Assembly: GCA_000507305.1 (NCBI GenBank)
Contig: DF241799.1
Span: 1 to 64,000 of the forward strand
DNA length: 64,000 nt
From: Breviolum minutum Mf 1.05b.01
Lineage: Eukaryota; Sar; Dinophyceae; Suessiales; Symbiodiniaceae
Reading direction: 5' to 3'
Positions 1 through 10,744 of this stretch are shown piece by piece. The position numbers and the translations under genes are program-made. Under the pieces are notes generated by a model. That model was not told the DNA's origin and searched no databases. It saw only the letters and a program-made list of their open reading frames with translations. Each line of letters begins with the position of its first letter. Positions within the stretch are counted from its first letter, which is position 1.

Positions 1-1198
1 TCATATACATAATGTCATAAATTGTCATAAAACATGTATATATTATGTCATTATGTCTATGTAAATTTACAATTATACACATGGTATGCAAAAATATGCA
101 TATGCCAAACTCGCATAGGAAGTCACATGTATAGATGAAAATTCGCCATCCCTCAGTTCCCCCGCAGGCGCGATCCAAAGATGCAGCCGAGGGTGATGAC
201 GACGGGCGGCAGAACATGTTTCTCGGTGTTGTGAAATGGAGATGGATGACGTGCAGTGAAAATAGGCACTGACCACAAGTAGGGATACAGTATGTTTTGA
301 TACTTTTTGTTGCATTTTGGTCGCATAGTCTCATTAGATCTTTTAAAAAGTACCCTTATAAAAAAACTTCCACAGAGCCAACCACCAAATTCAGGCGAAG
401 CAGGTCTCTTATCAGAAAGATTTGAAGGGGTTCGGAGTTCGGAGGGGAATGTGTTTCCATGGTGTATAATGGAACCTAAATATTCGCTGAGGAGGTGATT
501 GTACACCCCAATCATCCTCTGACAAGATGATTGGATACCTAGGGATAGTGATTTGCATTGAGAAATTCATTGTACTTTCTGAGAGAACACCAACATACCC
601 CTACAGCATACCCCAAACATCCCCAAACCCCCAAATGAAAGGAATTCCTTCATAAACTGTGTTGGTTGGGGTTCTGGGGTATGACTCCAGGAGTCTGTTG
701 GATAATTCTTAGACACTTGCTTTGCGTTTTGGACTCTGAGGACTGATATCCTGGGTGACTTATTCAAGGCGAGACGTATATGTTGGGGGCTGAAATGCTG
801 TTGTATATCAGATAAGATCATCCCAAATGGTATGGAATATCCAAAGGAAGCTGAGTTTTTGCAAGTTGGTGAAATTATGAGGTCCATTTAAGTGGGAAAG
901 GATAATATGGTTATTTTCACAATGATCTCATCATTTGCGGAAGGGAGGCTACTTTTGGTTCTCAGCTTCAAGTATTTAACTTGTGAACAAGTGCTACGGC
1001 AGGAACTAAATGGATGCATAAAAATCCGTGTCAGTGGTGACTGTGAAACTGATTTTCTTCGATTTTATTCACAGCCTTTGCCCCTCCAAATACATGTGCA
1101 ACATACATTTCTAAACATGAATTCTTTGGACATTCACATTTCTTTGCAACCATTCTGTCATGCTTGGACCCACCGTGAAACTCCCCAACCCCCTGCAG
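1..1198. other. Stretch without a supported gene
   Basis: Only short open frames occur on both strands and none has a convincing acceptor-donor pair. A weak + strand segment around 370-480 follows a CACAG and could be an exon, but other frames are equally open. I see nothing else structured. Confidence 0.4.
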
Positions 1199-1305
1199 GT
1201 ACTTTTCAAACAGCAAGATTGGGCGGCTGAGGATTGGGGAGTAGACCAGGAGCCGAGTTGTCGAGTTCTTTTGGTTGGGGGAAGTTTTTGGTTGGAATCA
1301 CATAG
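1199..1305 (+). CDS. Internal exon, unknown product
   Basis: The frame opens directly after CCCCCTGCAG and stays open for 35 codons to ...LLVGGSFWLESH, where a GTAACA donor follows with two bases left over. The peptide is acidic and Trp-rich (QQDWAAEDWGVDQEP), unlike translated noise. The next 230 bases are two tandem TIR elements, so these appear to form the following intron. No family recognised; neighbouring exons were not joined with confidence. Confidence 0.55.
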
Positions 1306-1540
1306 GTAACAGTTACACCCCTGAAGATTAACATGGAACAGAATCATGAAGGTTGGGAAGATCATTTTCCTTTCTGTTCATGGGGGATTTTTAGGATCCA
1401 TCTTAATTTTCCAGGGTGTACCCTCTATGAAACTTAATCTCTAAAAAATGAATGGTTTGGAAGGTTAATGCTTTCCGAAATTGGGAAGGCCGAAAAAAAT
1501 CAGGGGCGATGTTATGTTAGTTTTTTGGGAGGGTACCAAG
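1306..1540 (+). mobile_element. Two tandem TA-flanked introner-like MITEs
   Basis: Two TIR elements of the same family lie head to tail. The first spans about 1316-1418 (ACACCC...GGGTGTA). The second spans about 1421-1533 (TACCCTC...GGGAGGGTA). They share the TA dinucleotide at 1419-1420. The block starts at a GTAACA donor after the exon ending at 1305 and a CCAAG acceptor candidate follows it. Insertion of one element at the TA flank of the other would explain the arrangement. Confidence 0.6.
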
Positions 1541-1884
1541 AACCTGAACAAAAATTTAAAAGAAAACACATAACTCCTACCTAAAAGTATGGTAGGAAGG
1601 ATTATTGGATGCTTCTTTTCAAGTGTTGTTTGATTTCAACGAAAGTGTGGTGCTTGCAATGTTTCCCTACGTCCTCGTATAACCAATGGGGACTTTTGAA
1701 GGAGCTGATGCACATCATCAAGATGTTGCTGTCCATGGGCTTATTGGACGCGTCAGGGGTCCCTGAGAACCTGTGTATTTCACTACGGAAAAGAATTGCC
1801 ACAATGGATTTGTTGCTGTAGGTACTGTGCAAATACATATAGGTACTGCAGATTCAGAAAAGTCAGATGAGCAACGAAAAAACC

Positions 1885-1972
1885 ATGGTTGTTTGGGGTA
1901 TATAGGGAATTTTACTACCCAGGTATATAGGGATTATGATAAACCATTATACGGATCCCTATCAAACAACTA
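1885..1972. repeat. TIR element, GGTTGTTT family, copy 1
   Basis: The segment begins TGGTTGTTTGGGGTATATAG and ends near AAACAACTAGT, giving an imperfect inverted repeat with internal 'ggtatataggga...ggatccctat' complementarity. A second copy with the same layout lies at 35278-35370. Looser relatives occur near 14040, 17610, 24960 and 40030. Confidence 0.5.
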
Positions 1973-2320
1973 GTATACTGGAAAGTAACATATTTTTTTT
2001 GGGTGGCACAGATGTATTCGGATGGTGAAAATTTGAACTTGCAGGGGTGACGTTAGGTGAGTCCGACCGGTCTACTCGTTGGATTCGGTTTCCACGGGTC
2101 TCTAACTTCAATCAGATTGGGTTGGTTGGAAGCAAATGAATTCAGGGACTCAACTCGATCCTTGGGTTTCATGATCCAATTTGACGAGCATAGCATATTT
2201 TTTCATGATGGGTTGGTTAAATCAACCACCAACTGTTGGATAGTTTTTGAGGGTCGGGTCGGGTCATCAAATGCCTTGTAAACCATCAAAATGTAGGAAT
2301 GATGGTTAGAATATTCCGCA

Positions 2321-2422
2321 CTAGGTGTTGGTTTCAAAGAATCGCTATTTTCATCCTTATTTTTGGGAAGAATTCCAATCTTCACTCATCTTTATCAAAC
2401 GGGTTGAAAGCACCAGCTACAG
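2321..2422. repeat. TIR element, CTAG-GTGGTTTCAA family
   Basis: It starts CTAGGTGTTGGTTTCAA, carries the family's central 'tttcatcc...gggaaga' block, and ends AAAGCACCAGCTACAG, so the right end supplies an AG. It is a diverged copy of the family also seen at 6099, 13828, 15081, 40227, 49011 and 63704. Confidence 0.5.
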
Positions 2423-2892
2423 TATGTTCTCCTTACTAAATGTATCTCAAGGTTAGTGAATCATAGCGGTTGAACGGGTACATGACACGCAATCATAAAA
2501 GTAGTAATTGTGCCAGAAGTGTGGTACCCTTCAAAAACTGACGTGTTTAAGTGCACACCTTTCTCTATCGTTGCGGTTTTACAAGACATGGTGTATATAA
2601 TTGCGAAAGTGATACTTTGCAGGATCATCCCACATTTGGAAACGTTCCAAATGCTGAATCTGAACCCAGTCAAACATTGGCCAACTTGGTTCACCACTTT
2701 GGATGATTGAAACAGGATGAAATATGAAATCAATTACATTGAAACTACAGTTGATGCATAGTTCGTCTTCCCTTGACGTGGCATTTACAAATCATAGTTT
2801 ACAAACGGGTGTGTCTCAAACTGATATGTTTTCATGTTTGTTTTCACTGGGGAGGACTTTTTTTGACATTTAGATTTTGATTCCCTTTCCAG

Positions 2893-2989
2893 ATCCATGG
2901 GACGAACGGTATATTTACCTACATGAAAACCCATACAAACCTACAAATCTATGGGTTTTCATGTAGGTTTTTCCTTTCGTCCCATGGAT
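2893..2989. repeat. Perfect-ended foldback element (ATCCATGGGACGAA)
   Basis: ATCCATGGGACGAA at the left is matched by its reverse complement TTCGTCCCATGGAT at the right. Inside, 'acctacatgaaaacccata' is repeated in inverted orientation, so nearly the whole 97 bp can fold into one hairpin. Its outer bases differ from the CCCATAGGATCC family although both contain a 'ggtatatttacctacat' core. No coding potential. Confidence 0.7.
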
Positions 2990-3607
2990 CCGTCGTGGCA
3001 TCCGCCTCAACGACCTCCAAGGGGTGAAGTGGCTTCAGCCAAGCTTTGTCTACAGCGCTTAGGAGTGGGCCTTGACCAGGCGTGACAGCCGACAGCCTTG
3101 AACAGGGGACTGGTCATCAACCCACGTCCGCTACGGTTTTTTTTGGGGGGGACCGTGACCCCATTTAATAAGGATTCCCGTCATTAAAGGGTGGGATGAG
3201 TTTTATCCCCAATGTAAGGAGTGGGTTAGACCATGGCACATATTAAATAGCAAATGCTTATTTCTACTGAAACACAACCCACACCCCACAACGGTTGATA
3301 ATATTGAAGGTCAAAATGGCAGTGTTATGATATAACATGGCCATATTTTCACAGAACTACCTGACTTCCAAAATGAGGAAAAAACAATGACCTCCGAGAA
3401 GCGACAGGATTTTCAAGCTGTCGAACATACGCAGCACACAGACTTCGACAATCCTGAGGGCAATAGATCAGGAGTTGCAGGTATGAACGAGGACGGGCCT
3501 GGGGAGAGATCGCAGCGCTGTTTGATAAGTTTGCTGATTGAAGTTGAACCAGATCTTGAGGATTGGTATAATTTAATATTTGTCTGCTCACTTTTTCCAC
3601 CAAAGAG

Positions 3608-3766
3608 GGCAGACTTTCAACAAGTAAATTCTTGACACAACAGGACTCGGATGAAGAAGGCCTGGATGGACAGAGCTTGGAAAACAACCCAACTTCACAA
3701 GACGAAAAAAAAGTGGTGGTTGATGAAAACAATACCAGATTAATCAGATGTAATTTCATCAAGTGA
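3608..3766 (+). CDS. Probable C-terminal exon, acidic tail
   Basis: Reading from GGC at 3608 gives 52 codons to TGA at 3764-3766. The product is hydrophilic and acidic (QQDSDEEGLDGQSLENN, then VVVDENNTRLIRCNFIK). A pyrimidine-rich tract and CCAAAGAG lie just upstream. A segment at about 3395-3480 reads RIFKLSNIRSTQTSTILRAI and ends at GTATGA; it is likely an upstream exon, but the intervening splicing was not resolved. A 137-codon minus-strand ORF overlaps it and is judged a shadow. Confidence 0.5.
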   Translation, partial: GRLSTSKFLTQQDSDEEGLDGQSLENNPTSQDEKKVVVDENNTRLIRCNFIK

Positions 3767-4349
3767 TGTTGATGCTTGGAGTTTCAATCTTCTTATCAAT
3801 TTGCAACAAGGTGATTGTTGACGATTGATACATGATTGATTTGATGCGCATGTTTGTGGTTGAGAGACCAAAGGCCCTCCATGTGTGAAGTTGTTGTTCC
3901 TCCCCAGTATCGTAGGCCCTTATAGCCCGCGGGGATCCTTTGTATATAGGTGTTCAAACCAACATCCAAACGAATCCAGTCGCTGGTTTAAACCAGCAAA
4001 ACTCCCATCATTCGACTTGTAACGAAAAGGCATCTACAAATGTCTATAGAAACCATTTTTGAAAAAGAGGTGAACCATGCTCTGGTATGGTTCACCTTAC
4101 CCTCCAAGAAAAAAATAGCCTTTTTGAGTGGATGATTTTCCCACCGCAAAGTTTCCTAAACGACCTTTTTTTGTTTTTTCGTTTCCGGTATCCGGGCAGT
4201 ACAAATATATACTCATCTCAGTGGATGCATACAAGACTATAATATGGTTCACCTTAGTATATACATTAATAATACATGTATAAGTATAATATAATGATAT
4301 AATATAATCATATATGATCAACTGATCATATATAGATGTTTTCGTTCAA

Positions 4350-4391
4350 CAAACTGTCATACTTCCCAAACAAACTGTCATACTTCCCAAT
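4350..4391. repeat. 21-bp tandem duplication
   Basis: CAAACTGTCATACTTCCCAA occurs twice in direct succession (4350-4369 and 4371-4390, period 21). No coding or splice role is evident. Confidence 0.8.
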
Positions 4392-4970
4392 GACGTGCCT
4401 TGCACTTTTGCCCTTGTTAGGCGAAGGTCGAGGATCCAATCGACGAATGGTTGGCTTGCCAGATGCTTGGAATACGAGCCAAAGTGTCTCCAAATTGCCA
4501 TGGTTAAAAGGTGAACATCCAAATTCAACAGAATTCAGATTAAACAAAATAACAATAATTTGTTTATATTTGAGTTCTGGATTTTTCTAACTTCTTGCTT
4601 TTCTTGATATGTCTTATTCACTTTGCCATTTGTTGTTGGAGTTGTGGATGGTCTCCCACTCCACCTGAGATGATTGGGAACTGGTAAGGAACTCCGCTCT
4701 GGCTTGTGGTGGCAAAACTTGGAATCTTTTGTAAGCTACCTCCACAATCATCCATATCATTGTCCATGTAATGTATCATTTCGAGATTGCCAAAACCCTG
4801 TTTCACAGTGGGCAAATCATCTATTCATTTTCATGAAGAGAACCCTATTGAAGTTGAAAATCCACTGCTACAGTGTTTAGGCAGGGCCCCCCCATGTACT
4901 TATGATATATTCATATCCACCGCATCATGTTTGATGGTTTTGGAGACAAAACAGCTGCCACGTGATTTAG

Positions 4971-5351
4971 GCATCGGGGTTTCGTTGGACAAGATGATGA
5001 GCACTACACACAAGCTTTTTCCACACTGAAGCCATTGGAGGACTCAGAAATTGCTGGAGTTGGAGATTTGATTGAAGCGTGGATAGTTCCTGTTTTTTGG
5101 TGAGTTCTTTGGAATTGATGACCTAGGACAAGCCAGTTATCAGGATAGTTGCAAACATCTTGGAGGTAAGATGATGTAAGATGTTTTTGCCCATGTAATT
5201 TACATGTTCATATCTGTCTTTATTGGACAAACATGACATGATCCATCTTGTGGATGGAAACAAGATTCACGGTTCGATCAGTATTGAGGAAAGTGGAGTC
5301 AACACGAAAATACTGCCGTCAATCACAGGAAAGGCCTTACCACAAATTTGA
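4971..5351 (+). CDS. Three-exon 3' end of a gene, including a 22-nt microexon
   Basis: Exon 4971-5099 follows TGATTTAG and reads HRGFVGQDDEHYTQAFSTL...LIEAWIVPVF to a GTGAGT donor with two bases over. The 44-nt intron 5100-5143 ends TTATCAG. A 22-nt microexon 5144-5165 (W-IVANILE) is followed by GTAAGA. After the intron 5166-5264 the last exon 5265-5351 reads IHGSISIEESGVNTKIL... to TGA. Phases agree at both junctions. Product not recognised. An overlapping basic frame at 5252-5391 is also open and is the main alternative for the last exon. Confidence 0.6.
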
Positions 5352-5542
5352 CAGATTTCCCAGAAAACAACGCATCGGACTCCTGAGATAGAGATGAAAT
5401 GATGAAAACTCTTGATTTTTGAGTTGCTAAATATATGGTTCACTTTGTTCACAACCTTTTAGTACTCCATATACTTATTCTCCCTTTCATCAGTGAACCT
5501 TGGCACAGATTTCCCATGCCATCCGCCATACCCCAATGTGAG

Positions 5543-5636
5543 GACTTTGGTGGTCGTTTGCCACACGTCACGCGACTGCCACAATCCGAAAAGCGTTTAA
5601 GGAAGCAGGAGCACCTTCAGGTGCCGTGCGGAAACG
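5543..5636 (+). CDS. Internal exon, basic peptide
   Basis: After ATGTGAG the sequence reads LWWSFATRHATATIRKAFKE...AVRK and reaches GTGAGG at 5637 with two bases over. Another frame (RFPMPSAIPQCEDFGG...) is open over the same bases, so the frame is not certain. Confidence 0.45.
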
Positions 5637-5966
5637 GTGAGGATAGCTGAGGTGTTGTGTCCAATGTTTCTGCATTTATGATTGAATGACCAGTGGTTTG
5701 AACACTATTTAGAAGAAATGGTGTGCATATGTCCATGATATATATATATACATGATGATCTGGGAGCATTATATTGACTTTGCTTGACATGCTTTAGCTC
5801 CTAGCATCCTAACGGTCTAACATGACAGTGTGTTGTTTCTTACATTCCTAAATCAAAAATCTTCAAAAATCATTACTCATGGCATCCATAAAATACATTG
5901 GAATACTTGGTATTATTACAAAACTTTCCAGTATACCTGCCTTTGCCAATGGGTGCATTTTTTCAG

Positions 5967-6025
5967 CATTTCCAGGACTTCCTCTACGAGCTCGTAGAGA
6001 TGCCAGATTTGGCGTCAAGACCTCG
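5967..6025 (+). CDS. Short internal exon
   Basis: A strong acceptor (ATTTTTTCAG) is followed by HFQDFLYELVEMPDLASRP and a possible GTTTTT donor at 6026. The frame can read on through VANVASENR if that donor is not used. Unrecognised. Confidence 0.45.
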
Positions 6026-6098
6026 GTTTTTGGTGGATTTTTGGGTGGCAAACGTTGCCTCTGAAAATAGAGTGTTTTTTGGGAAGATGAAAGGCTTT

Positions 6099-6213
6099 CT
6101 GGTTGGTGGTGGTGTCAAATATTTTTCTCATTTTCCTCCGATTAAATGGCGTTTCATGATCCAATTTGACGAGCTATTTTTTTCAAATAGGTTGGTGAAA
6201 AACCACCAACTAG
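6099..6213. repeat. TIR element, CTAG-GTGGTTTCAA family
   Basis: Left end GGTTGGTGGTGGTGTCAAAT and right end ACCACCAACTAG, with the internal 'catgatccaatttgacgag' block shared with copies near 2170, 40260 and 49070. Right end again terminates in CTAG. Confidence 0.55.
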
Positions 6214-6309
6214 ATGAAATTATACTACCATCCCTGAAACTAGCAATTTGGCACCTTTTCAACTGGAAGATGATGAAATATTTCCTTTCCCTTTTTGGGG
6301 CCGGCCCGG

Positions 6310-6451
6310 CCTATTTTGGATGGAGGGGTTTTTTGGGGTCAAAAACTTTCAAGGCTGGCCAAGTCGCTCCATGTGGATGTGAACCTATGGCGTGAGGGAA
6401 TCTCAGGAGATCAAGTTGGGGAGTTGATGCTCCAATGGGACCCTTCTGCAG
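6310..6451 (+). CDS. Internal exon, unknown product
   Basis: Open frame reading KLSRLAKSLHVDVNLWREGI followed by SGDQVGELMLQWDPSA, then a GTCGTG donor with one base over. The amphipathic, mixed composition is typical of coding DNA. The upstream boundary is unclear; the frame runs back to about 6295. Product unrecognised. Confidence 0.55.
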
Positions 6452-6975
6452 GTCGTGGTTTTTGGGTTGTGGGTTCAAAACGGTACCTTCCAACACCGGA
6501 CCAAAAAAAGGGTATTTGGAGCACGAAGGGATGATGAAACCTTAGCCCCAAATGGAATTTTGAGGTGCAGATATCAAATGTTCAAATGATGTTTCCGTTT
6601 CTTCTAAAGATTCTAACGTTCGAAGATGTGATGCCATTTATTGGATAGTGCATCCAGGAAAGCAACACGTGCATGACCTATAAGCCCAATCTTAGGATGA
6701 CTTCAAGGTGGTATCGATGTCCATGAATGGCATGTTCTTCAATATATTGAAATCATTCAAACAGGCGCCTGCAACTTGCGGGAAAAAAGTTGAGGCAGAC
6801 AACAAATCCAGCATTCAACTTTCCTGTTGAGGGGAAGTCAGGCTGGGTGGGAGCCCAGTTTTTGGAAGGTTTTGGCTGAGACAAGTTTCATCAGACGTCG
6901 GACGGATGGTGATCCGTGCTCCTGGCTGCCTTCATCCCTTTCTTGAAGAGAGCTATGGAAGATTACACATGAAAG

Positions 6976-7401
6976 CCAGAGCCGACCGTGTCAGGAAAAC
7001 ACTGTTTGGAGAGGAACCCAGCATCCTTTTGTCAAGATATCCCTGAGATGCTTCATCACTTGCAAGAAATGAACGTGGACATGTGTACACAGGTATAGGG
7101 TGATGATTTATGTTGTATTTGCAAGTGTACAATCCATGCATCCTTGTCTAGGAGCGAGTTTGGCCTGTCGGCAGAGAGATCGTCCAACAATTGCAAGGTG
7201 CCAGATTTTATGTGGCTTTCTGGAGGGTGAGGGCTTAAAGCCCAAAAGACTACACTCTCCTATCGGAAAATTTTGTGGACGCAAATCGGCACTCTCTGGA
7301 AGATTTTTGAGGGACAGATGTTGAATTGTTTGAGGCAGTCAAGCTTCAACAGACGACATATAGGGTGTAGTTCAGGGTATGGCGTGCTATCACATTGCTA
7401 A
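6976..7401 (+). CDS. Three-exon 3' end with a 22-nt intron
   Basis: Exon about 6976-7092 ends PEMLHHLQEMNVDMCTQ at GTATAG. The next exon, 7152-7226 after TTGTCTAG, reads ERVWPVGREIVQQLQGARFY and then VAFWR before GTGAGG. Reading straight on meets TAA within three codons. Removing 22 nt (7227-7248, GTGAGG...CAAAAG) keeps phase 0 and gives TTLSYRKILWTQIGTLWKIF... to TAA at 7399-7401. Product unrecognised. Alternatively the gene ends at ...FWRVRA. Confidence 0.5.
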
Positions 7402-7508
7402 ACATTCTTGTAGTATTGTTAATTGCCGTGTAGGATTGATGGATTGTATGTTTCCTCTTGAATCTTCAATTTTCACGTGAAAATTCACCTGTCTTTTTCA
7501 ACTCAGAG

Positions 7509-7620
7509 CTGTTTCCCAGACTTTTCGAGGGTTATTCCCTGTCAGGCTTGAGCCTGAAATTGAATGCCGGAGAGCATTTGCTGCAGGAGATTTTGTTGAA
7601 AATTAGAAGGCAATGACAGG
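7509..7620 (+). CDS. Possible exon, two competing frames
   Basis: After TTTTCAACTCAG two frames look coding. One reads ELFPRLFEGYSLSGLSLKLN...LLKIRRQ-stop, the other AVSQTFRGLFPVRLEPEIEC...DFVEN-stop. One is probably a real terminal exon, but I cannot choose between them by eye. Confidence 0.35.
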
Positions 7621-8177
7621 GCCTTGTAAAGTGATCTCGATCCAGTACTCCAGTCATGATGTATGTAGAGTGGTAGGGTGGAATATATTATGTCACTGCT
7701 TGGATATGCAGGGGGTTACAGGTTTTTTGCAGCTTGCGTTTTTGCAGTTTTGTGCCTGAAATACGTGTTTTTTTTTGGTGGAAGGTAAGGGCATAGCAAC
7801 TGGCTCGCGAGTTTTTTGGTGTTATGAAGATCCCAGTATATTCAGAACAGACTCTAATGACATGCAATTCCAAGCTTCTCCGAATCTCAAGGTGTACTCA
7901 GCAGGAAACGGGAATTGACTTTAATTTGCCTTTCAATGTCAGGGCCGGAAAAGAAAACACCTCCAAGCCATACAGTATTTCATGGCTATATGTAGCTACA
8001 GGGAGCAGACTGGCAAACCCACAATTGGGAGAACATGATAGAACTGCTAGTCAGAAGTCCACGCACTTTCAACAATGAAAGAATTCCTGCACCTCCATAC
8101 ATATATATAATATATTGTATATAATATGTATATAATACATGAAGCCTTATGAACAATTGGCAAATTCTTGACATCAG

Positions 8178-8674
8178 CTGGTGCAGGATTTCTTCCATCA
8201 ACCACCTAGGTCCATTTTGGCCATTTGCAATCAGGAGTTTAGCTGCGAGGTCCATGTCTTACGTCCAGGTGCTGCAAGCTTTGATGAAGATATTACATCG
8301 CGGGAAACGAACGAATGACAATGGAAAAGCACCAGGCTATGAAGATGTATCTCCTATTAAACATGGTGATTTTTTTCCGTTGTCATGTTAGTTTTCAGTG
8401 GAGTAATGGAAAAAAACAACCACCCCTTTTCAAGGTGCTGCAAGGAGAGCAAGCAAAAGTAGTGATCGAGTCTACGTTTTATCCAATTCCATGTCTCCCC
8501 TTGTTTCGGAAGCCAAATCATGCAATGGTTTCCACCAGTAACAGCATGGCAGGTGACGGGACGGCAGGTTTGTCCATTGAGAAAGCTGATAAGAACAAGA
8601 CACAAGCAACTTGGTCGCAGTCTTGGGATGGTCGAGAGCTTTTTGAAAAAAATGGTTATCAAGGGTACAATTGA
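8178..8674 (+). CDS. Two exons separated exactly by an introner MITE
   Basis: After TTGACATCAG, 42 codons read LVQDFFHQPPRSILAICNQE...FDEDITSR and end in phase 0 at 8303. The following 95 bp is a MITE ending GTTTTCAG. The frame resumes at 8399 in phase 0 with WSNGKKQPPLFKVLQGEQAK and runs 91 codons to TGA at 8674. That second exon includes PIPCLPLFRKPN and a polar tail (IEKADKNKTQATWSQSW). The intron would be GA-AG. Product unrecognised. A further intron near 8660 (GTACAA) is possible. Confidence 0.6.
8304..8398 (+). mobile_element. Introner, TA/TIR MITE family 1, forming a GA-AG intron
   Basis: Left end GGAAACGAACGAATGACAAT pairs with right end TTGTCATGTTAGTTTTC, with the family's core (gaagatgtatctcctatt) inverted relative to the copies at 20475 and 44625. 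The flanking exons abut it in phase 0. The donor is GAAACG and the acceptor TTTTCAG. Confidence 0.65.
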
Positions 8675-8708
8675 TAGCTGTTTACTACTAGTAGCAAGTC
8701 TAAGATAG

Positions 8709-9074
8709 TTGACCACAGAAATATTGACTCGATTGGACACAGATCTTTCAGATTTAACGCAGCTCTTAGTGGTTCAGTATGATGTTTGCCCATTTTCACC
8801 AGCTGACATCCTAGGAACAAGCACGTTGGCGCGGTCGTGGAACAGGTGGACGAGGAACGGTCACCAAGATGTCAGAGATGTTCCGTTGGTTGGTGAACAA
8901 TTATTCGCTGAAAACATCACCAATATGCGAATTGTTGATCACATTTGGATTGAACAATTTGGGGTAAATTATATCTATAATGTATGGAGATTAATTAAAT
9001 CTGAACAGGAGAAGGACATGATGAACTTGTGTCACCTTCGTGAATCTTTTACGTTGTTGGGTGGAACGATTTAG
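8709..9074 (+). CDS. Long open exon, unknown product
   Basis: A 121-codon open frame following AAGATAG reads TTEILTRLDTDLSDLTQLLV, then PFSPADILGTSTLARSWNRW and DVPLVGEQLFAENITNMRIV. This length is improbable by chance at this base composition. A competing shorter reading starts after CATCCTAG (8815) and ends at a GTAAAT donor, so part of the segment could be in another frame. Unrecognised. Confidence 0.5.
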   Translation: MTTEILTRLDTDLSDLTQLLVVQYDVCPFSPADILGTSTLARSWNRWTRNGHQDVRDVPLVGEQLFAENITNMRIVDHIWIEQFGVNYIYNVWRLIKSEQEKDMMNLCHLRESFTLLGGTI

Positions 9075-9102
9075 CACAATATGCAGAACATATGTCTTTT
9101 TT

Positions 9103-9186
9103 CTAGACCCTCCAAGGGTGTCAAATTTCCGCCCCCAGGTCTGTTTTCTGGGTTTATGATCAAATTTCAGACTCTATCGGGGGGGT
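9103..9186. repeat. CTAGACCCTCC repeat, copy 1
   Basis: This about 84-bp segment, from CTAGACCCTCCAAGGGTGTC to CAGACTCTATCGGGGG, is about 75% identical by eye to 32903-32986. Ends are partly complementary (GACCCTCC / GGGGG). No coding potential. Confidence 0.6.
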
Positions 9187-9321
9187 TCGTTGGAAACTGA
9201 AGATTTTCAGCTGATTTTTTGGTTCTTTCAGGCTGGCGATGGCTGGCGTAATAGAGATGTTACACTTAGGAGATCATTAAATGTGTAGCCATGAGTTTCA
9301 TGAAAGATAATCAATCTATAC

Positions 9322-9430
9322 CCAGATGCTCCATGTATCCATGATTTACCTACATGAAACGTGAAAAATGTCCACATGAAAAAGCGGAAATGTAGTAGCA
9401 AATATTTTCTCCAAAAAGGAGCATTTGGGA
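9322..9430. repeat. CCAGATGCTCC hairpin family, copy 1
   Basis: Left CCAGATGCTCCATGTAT and right AAAAAGGAGCATTTGGG are inverted repeats, and an internal 'atttacctacatgaaa' segment is present. The copy at 22271-22378 is in the opposite orientation. Confidence 0.6.
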
Positions 9431-9875
9431 TCACAAATTCAGACTTCTTTGTCCATTTTAATGTGTGTTGACTCTTGTTGAATGCAACAACAATGCTAAG
9501 GCGTCATCCTTCCAGAAAACCTCTCAAGGTCTTCAATATTCATGGGAATTTCCTCAAAGAGCTAGGAAGCTTTTGCAGTTTCAAGTCCATTTTTTTTAGA
9601 TCCACAGAGTTATATCTTCTACTGAGGTGCATTTGGCCCACGGATCACTAAGTATCACTTATTTGGGGGGTGATCAAGCACTGCTTAAATGAATTCACAG
9701 TTTGATGGATTTCCCTTTAACAGTGCATTGTTTGGGTTGGTAATATCATGACCCCTGTAATTACACTGTCATCAGGCACTTGTGAAGCTTCACTTGATGT
9801 TGGCCTTAAGTCCCATTAACTCCGGGCCTGGACACCGCTTGGCATCAGGCGTCAGCAATCAGATCTACTTCGAAG

Positions 9876-10303
9876 TTGAAGTCAACGGTTGGCATACTTA
9901 GAACTGGGCCATCAAAAAGTATTATCGTTGAGGATATTTCTTTGTTTCTAAGAAGCACCCAAAATTGGCAATCATACATCATACATATGCAACGGATGAT
10001 CTACAGATGTTTCAAGACATGGTTCCCAACAGATCATTCGGAAAACAAAAAAATCCTTCCACAACAACATTCATCTCGTCACATTGTCTCATGGATGATT
10101 GACAATACCGAGGTAAAGACGTGGTCTTTCTACGAGACATGTCCTATGATTTGGGACGTGTCAAGGTCTCTCTACAGCTCTTTGGATGTCATACATTGAC
10201 CATGCCTGGGAGCCTGGTTTGGGTGGAGTTTTTTGTTTGTCCGGAAAATTTCAGGAAAATTCATTTGGGCCAATGGGAAAAAATGGGAATGAAGGCTTAC
10301 TGA
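9876..10303 (+). CDS. Coding region, at least two exons in different frames
   Basis: From about 9860 one frame reads STVGILRTGPSKSIIVEDIS...VSWMIDNTE up to a GTAAAG candidate donor. From about 10100 another frame reads DVVFLRDMSYDLGRVKVSLQ, PGSLVWVEFFVCPENFRKIH and ends GMKAY-TGA at 10303. Both look coding. The junction between them was not fixed. Product unrecognised. Confidence 0.5.
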
Positions 10304-10744
10304 GCTTACTGACGGTGGCTAGGAATCTGCAATAAGTTGATTTAGAGTAAACGTCTATTCAATATTTAAGATACATGTTTATATTCTTGGCAGTTGAGGA
10401 AGTTGAGAGTTGCAAATCCTTCTTGCAATTGTAATACCCTTTGCACCCACTGCTAAGTCAGGCATCTTTTTTGAAACACTTGTCGAAAAGCAGAATGCTT
10501 TTCAGTTCCGGACCTTTCCACTTGCAGAGACATTCGATGCATCCGAGCATGCATGTAGTCCTCACATTGTACTACGTCGCATTATGTTGCGTCAAGTTTC
10601 AGTACATTTGATTGTATTTGCATAAAGTCATACTACATACATCTACATACATTTGACGCTTTGTACATGAACATTTTGCAAATCTATCCACGTCTGACCA
10701 AACTAAGATATTTGGATGCAACTGCCCCAATGGTTCTGTTTTAG

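Noticed and set aside
3349..3762. 137-codon minus-strand ORF
   Set aside because: It overlaps a + strand exon with better composition and a plausible acceptor. It also has Ser/Cys/Phe runs typical of antisense reading.
5950..6395. 165-codon + strand ORF as a single exon
   Set aside because: It runs through a CTAG-TGGTGG hairpin element at 6099-6213; only its first part (5967-6025) has splice support.
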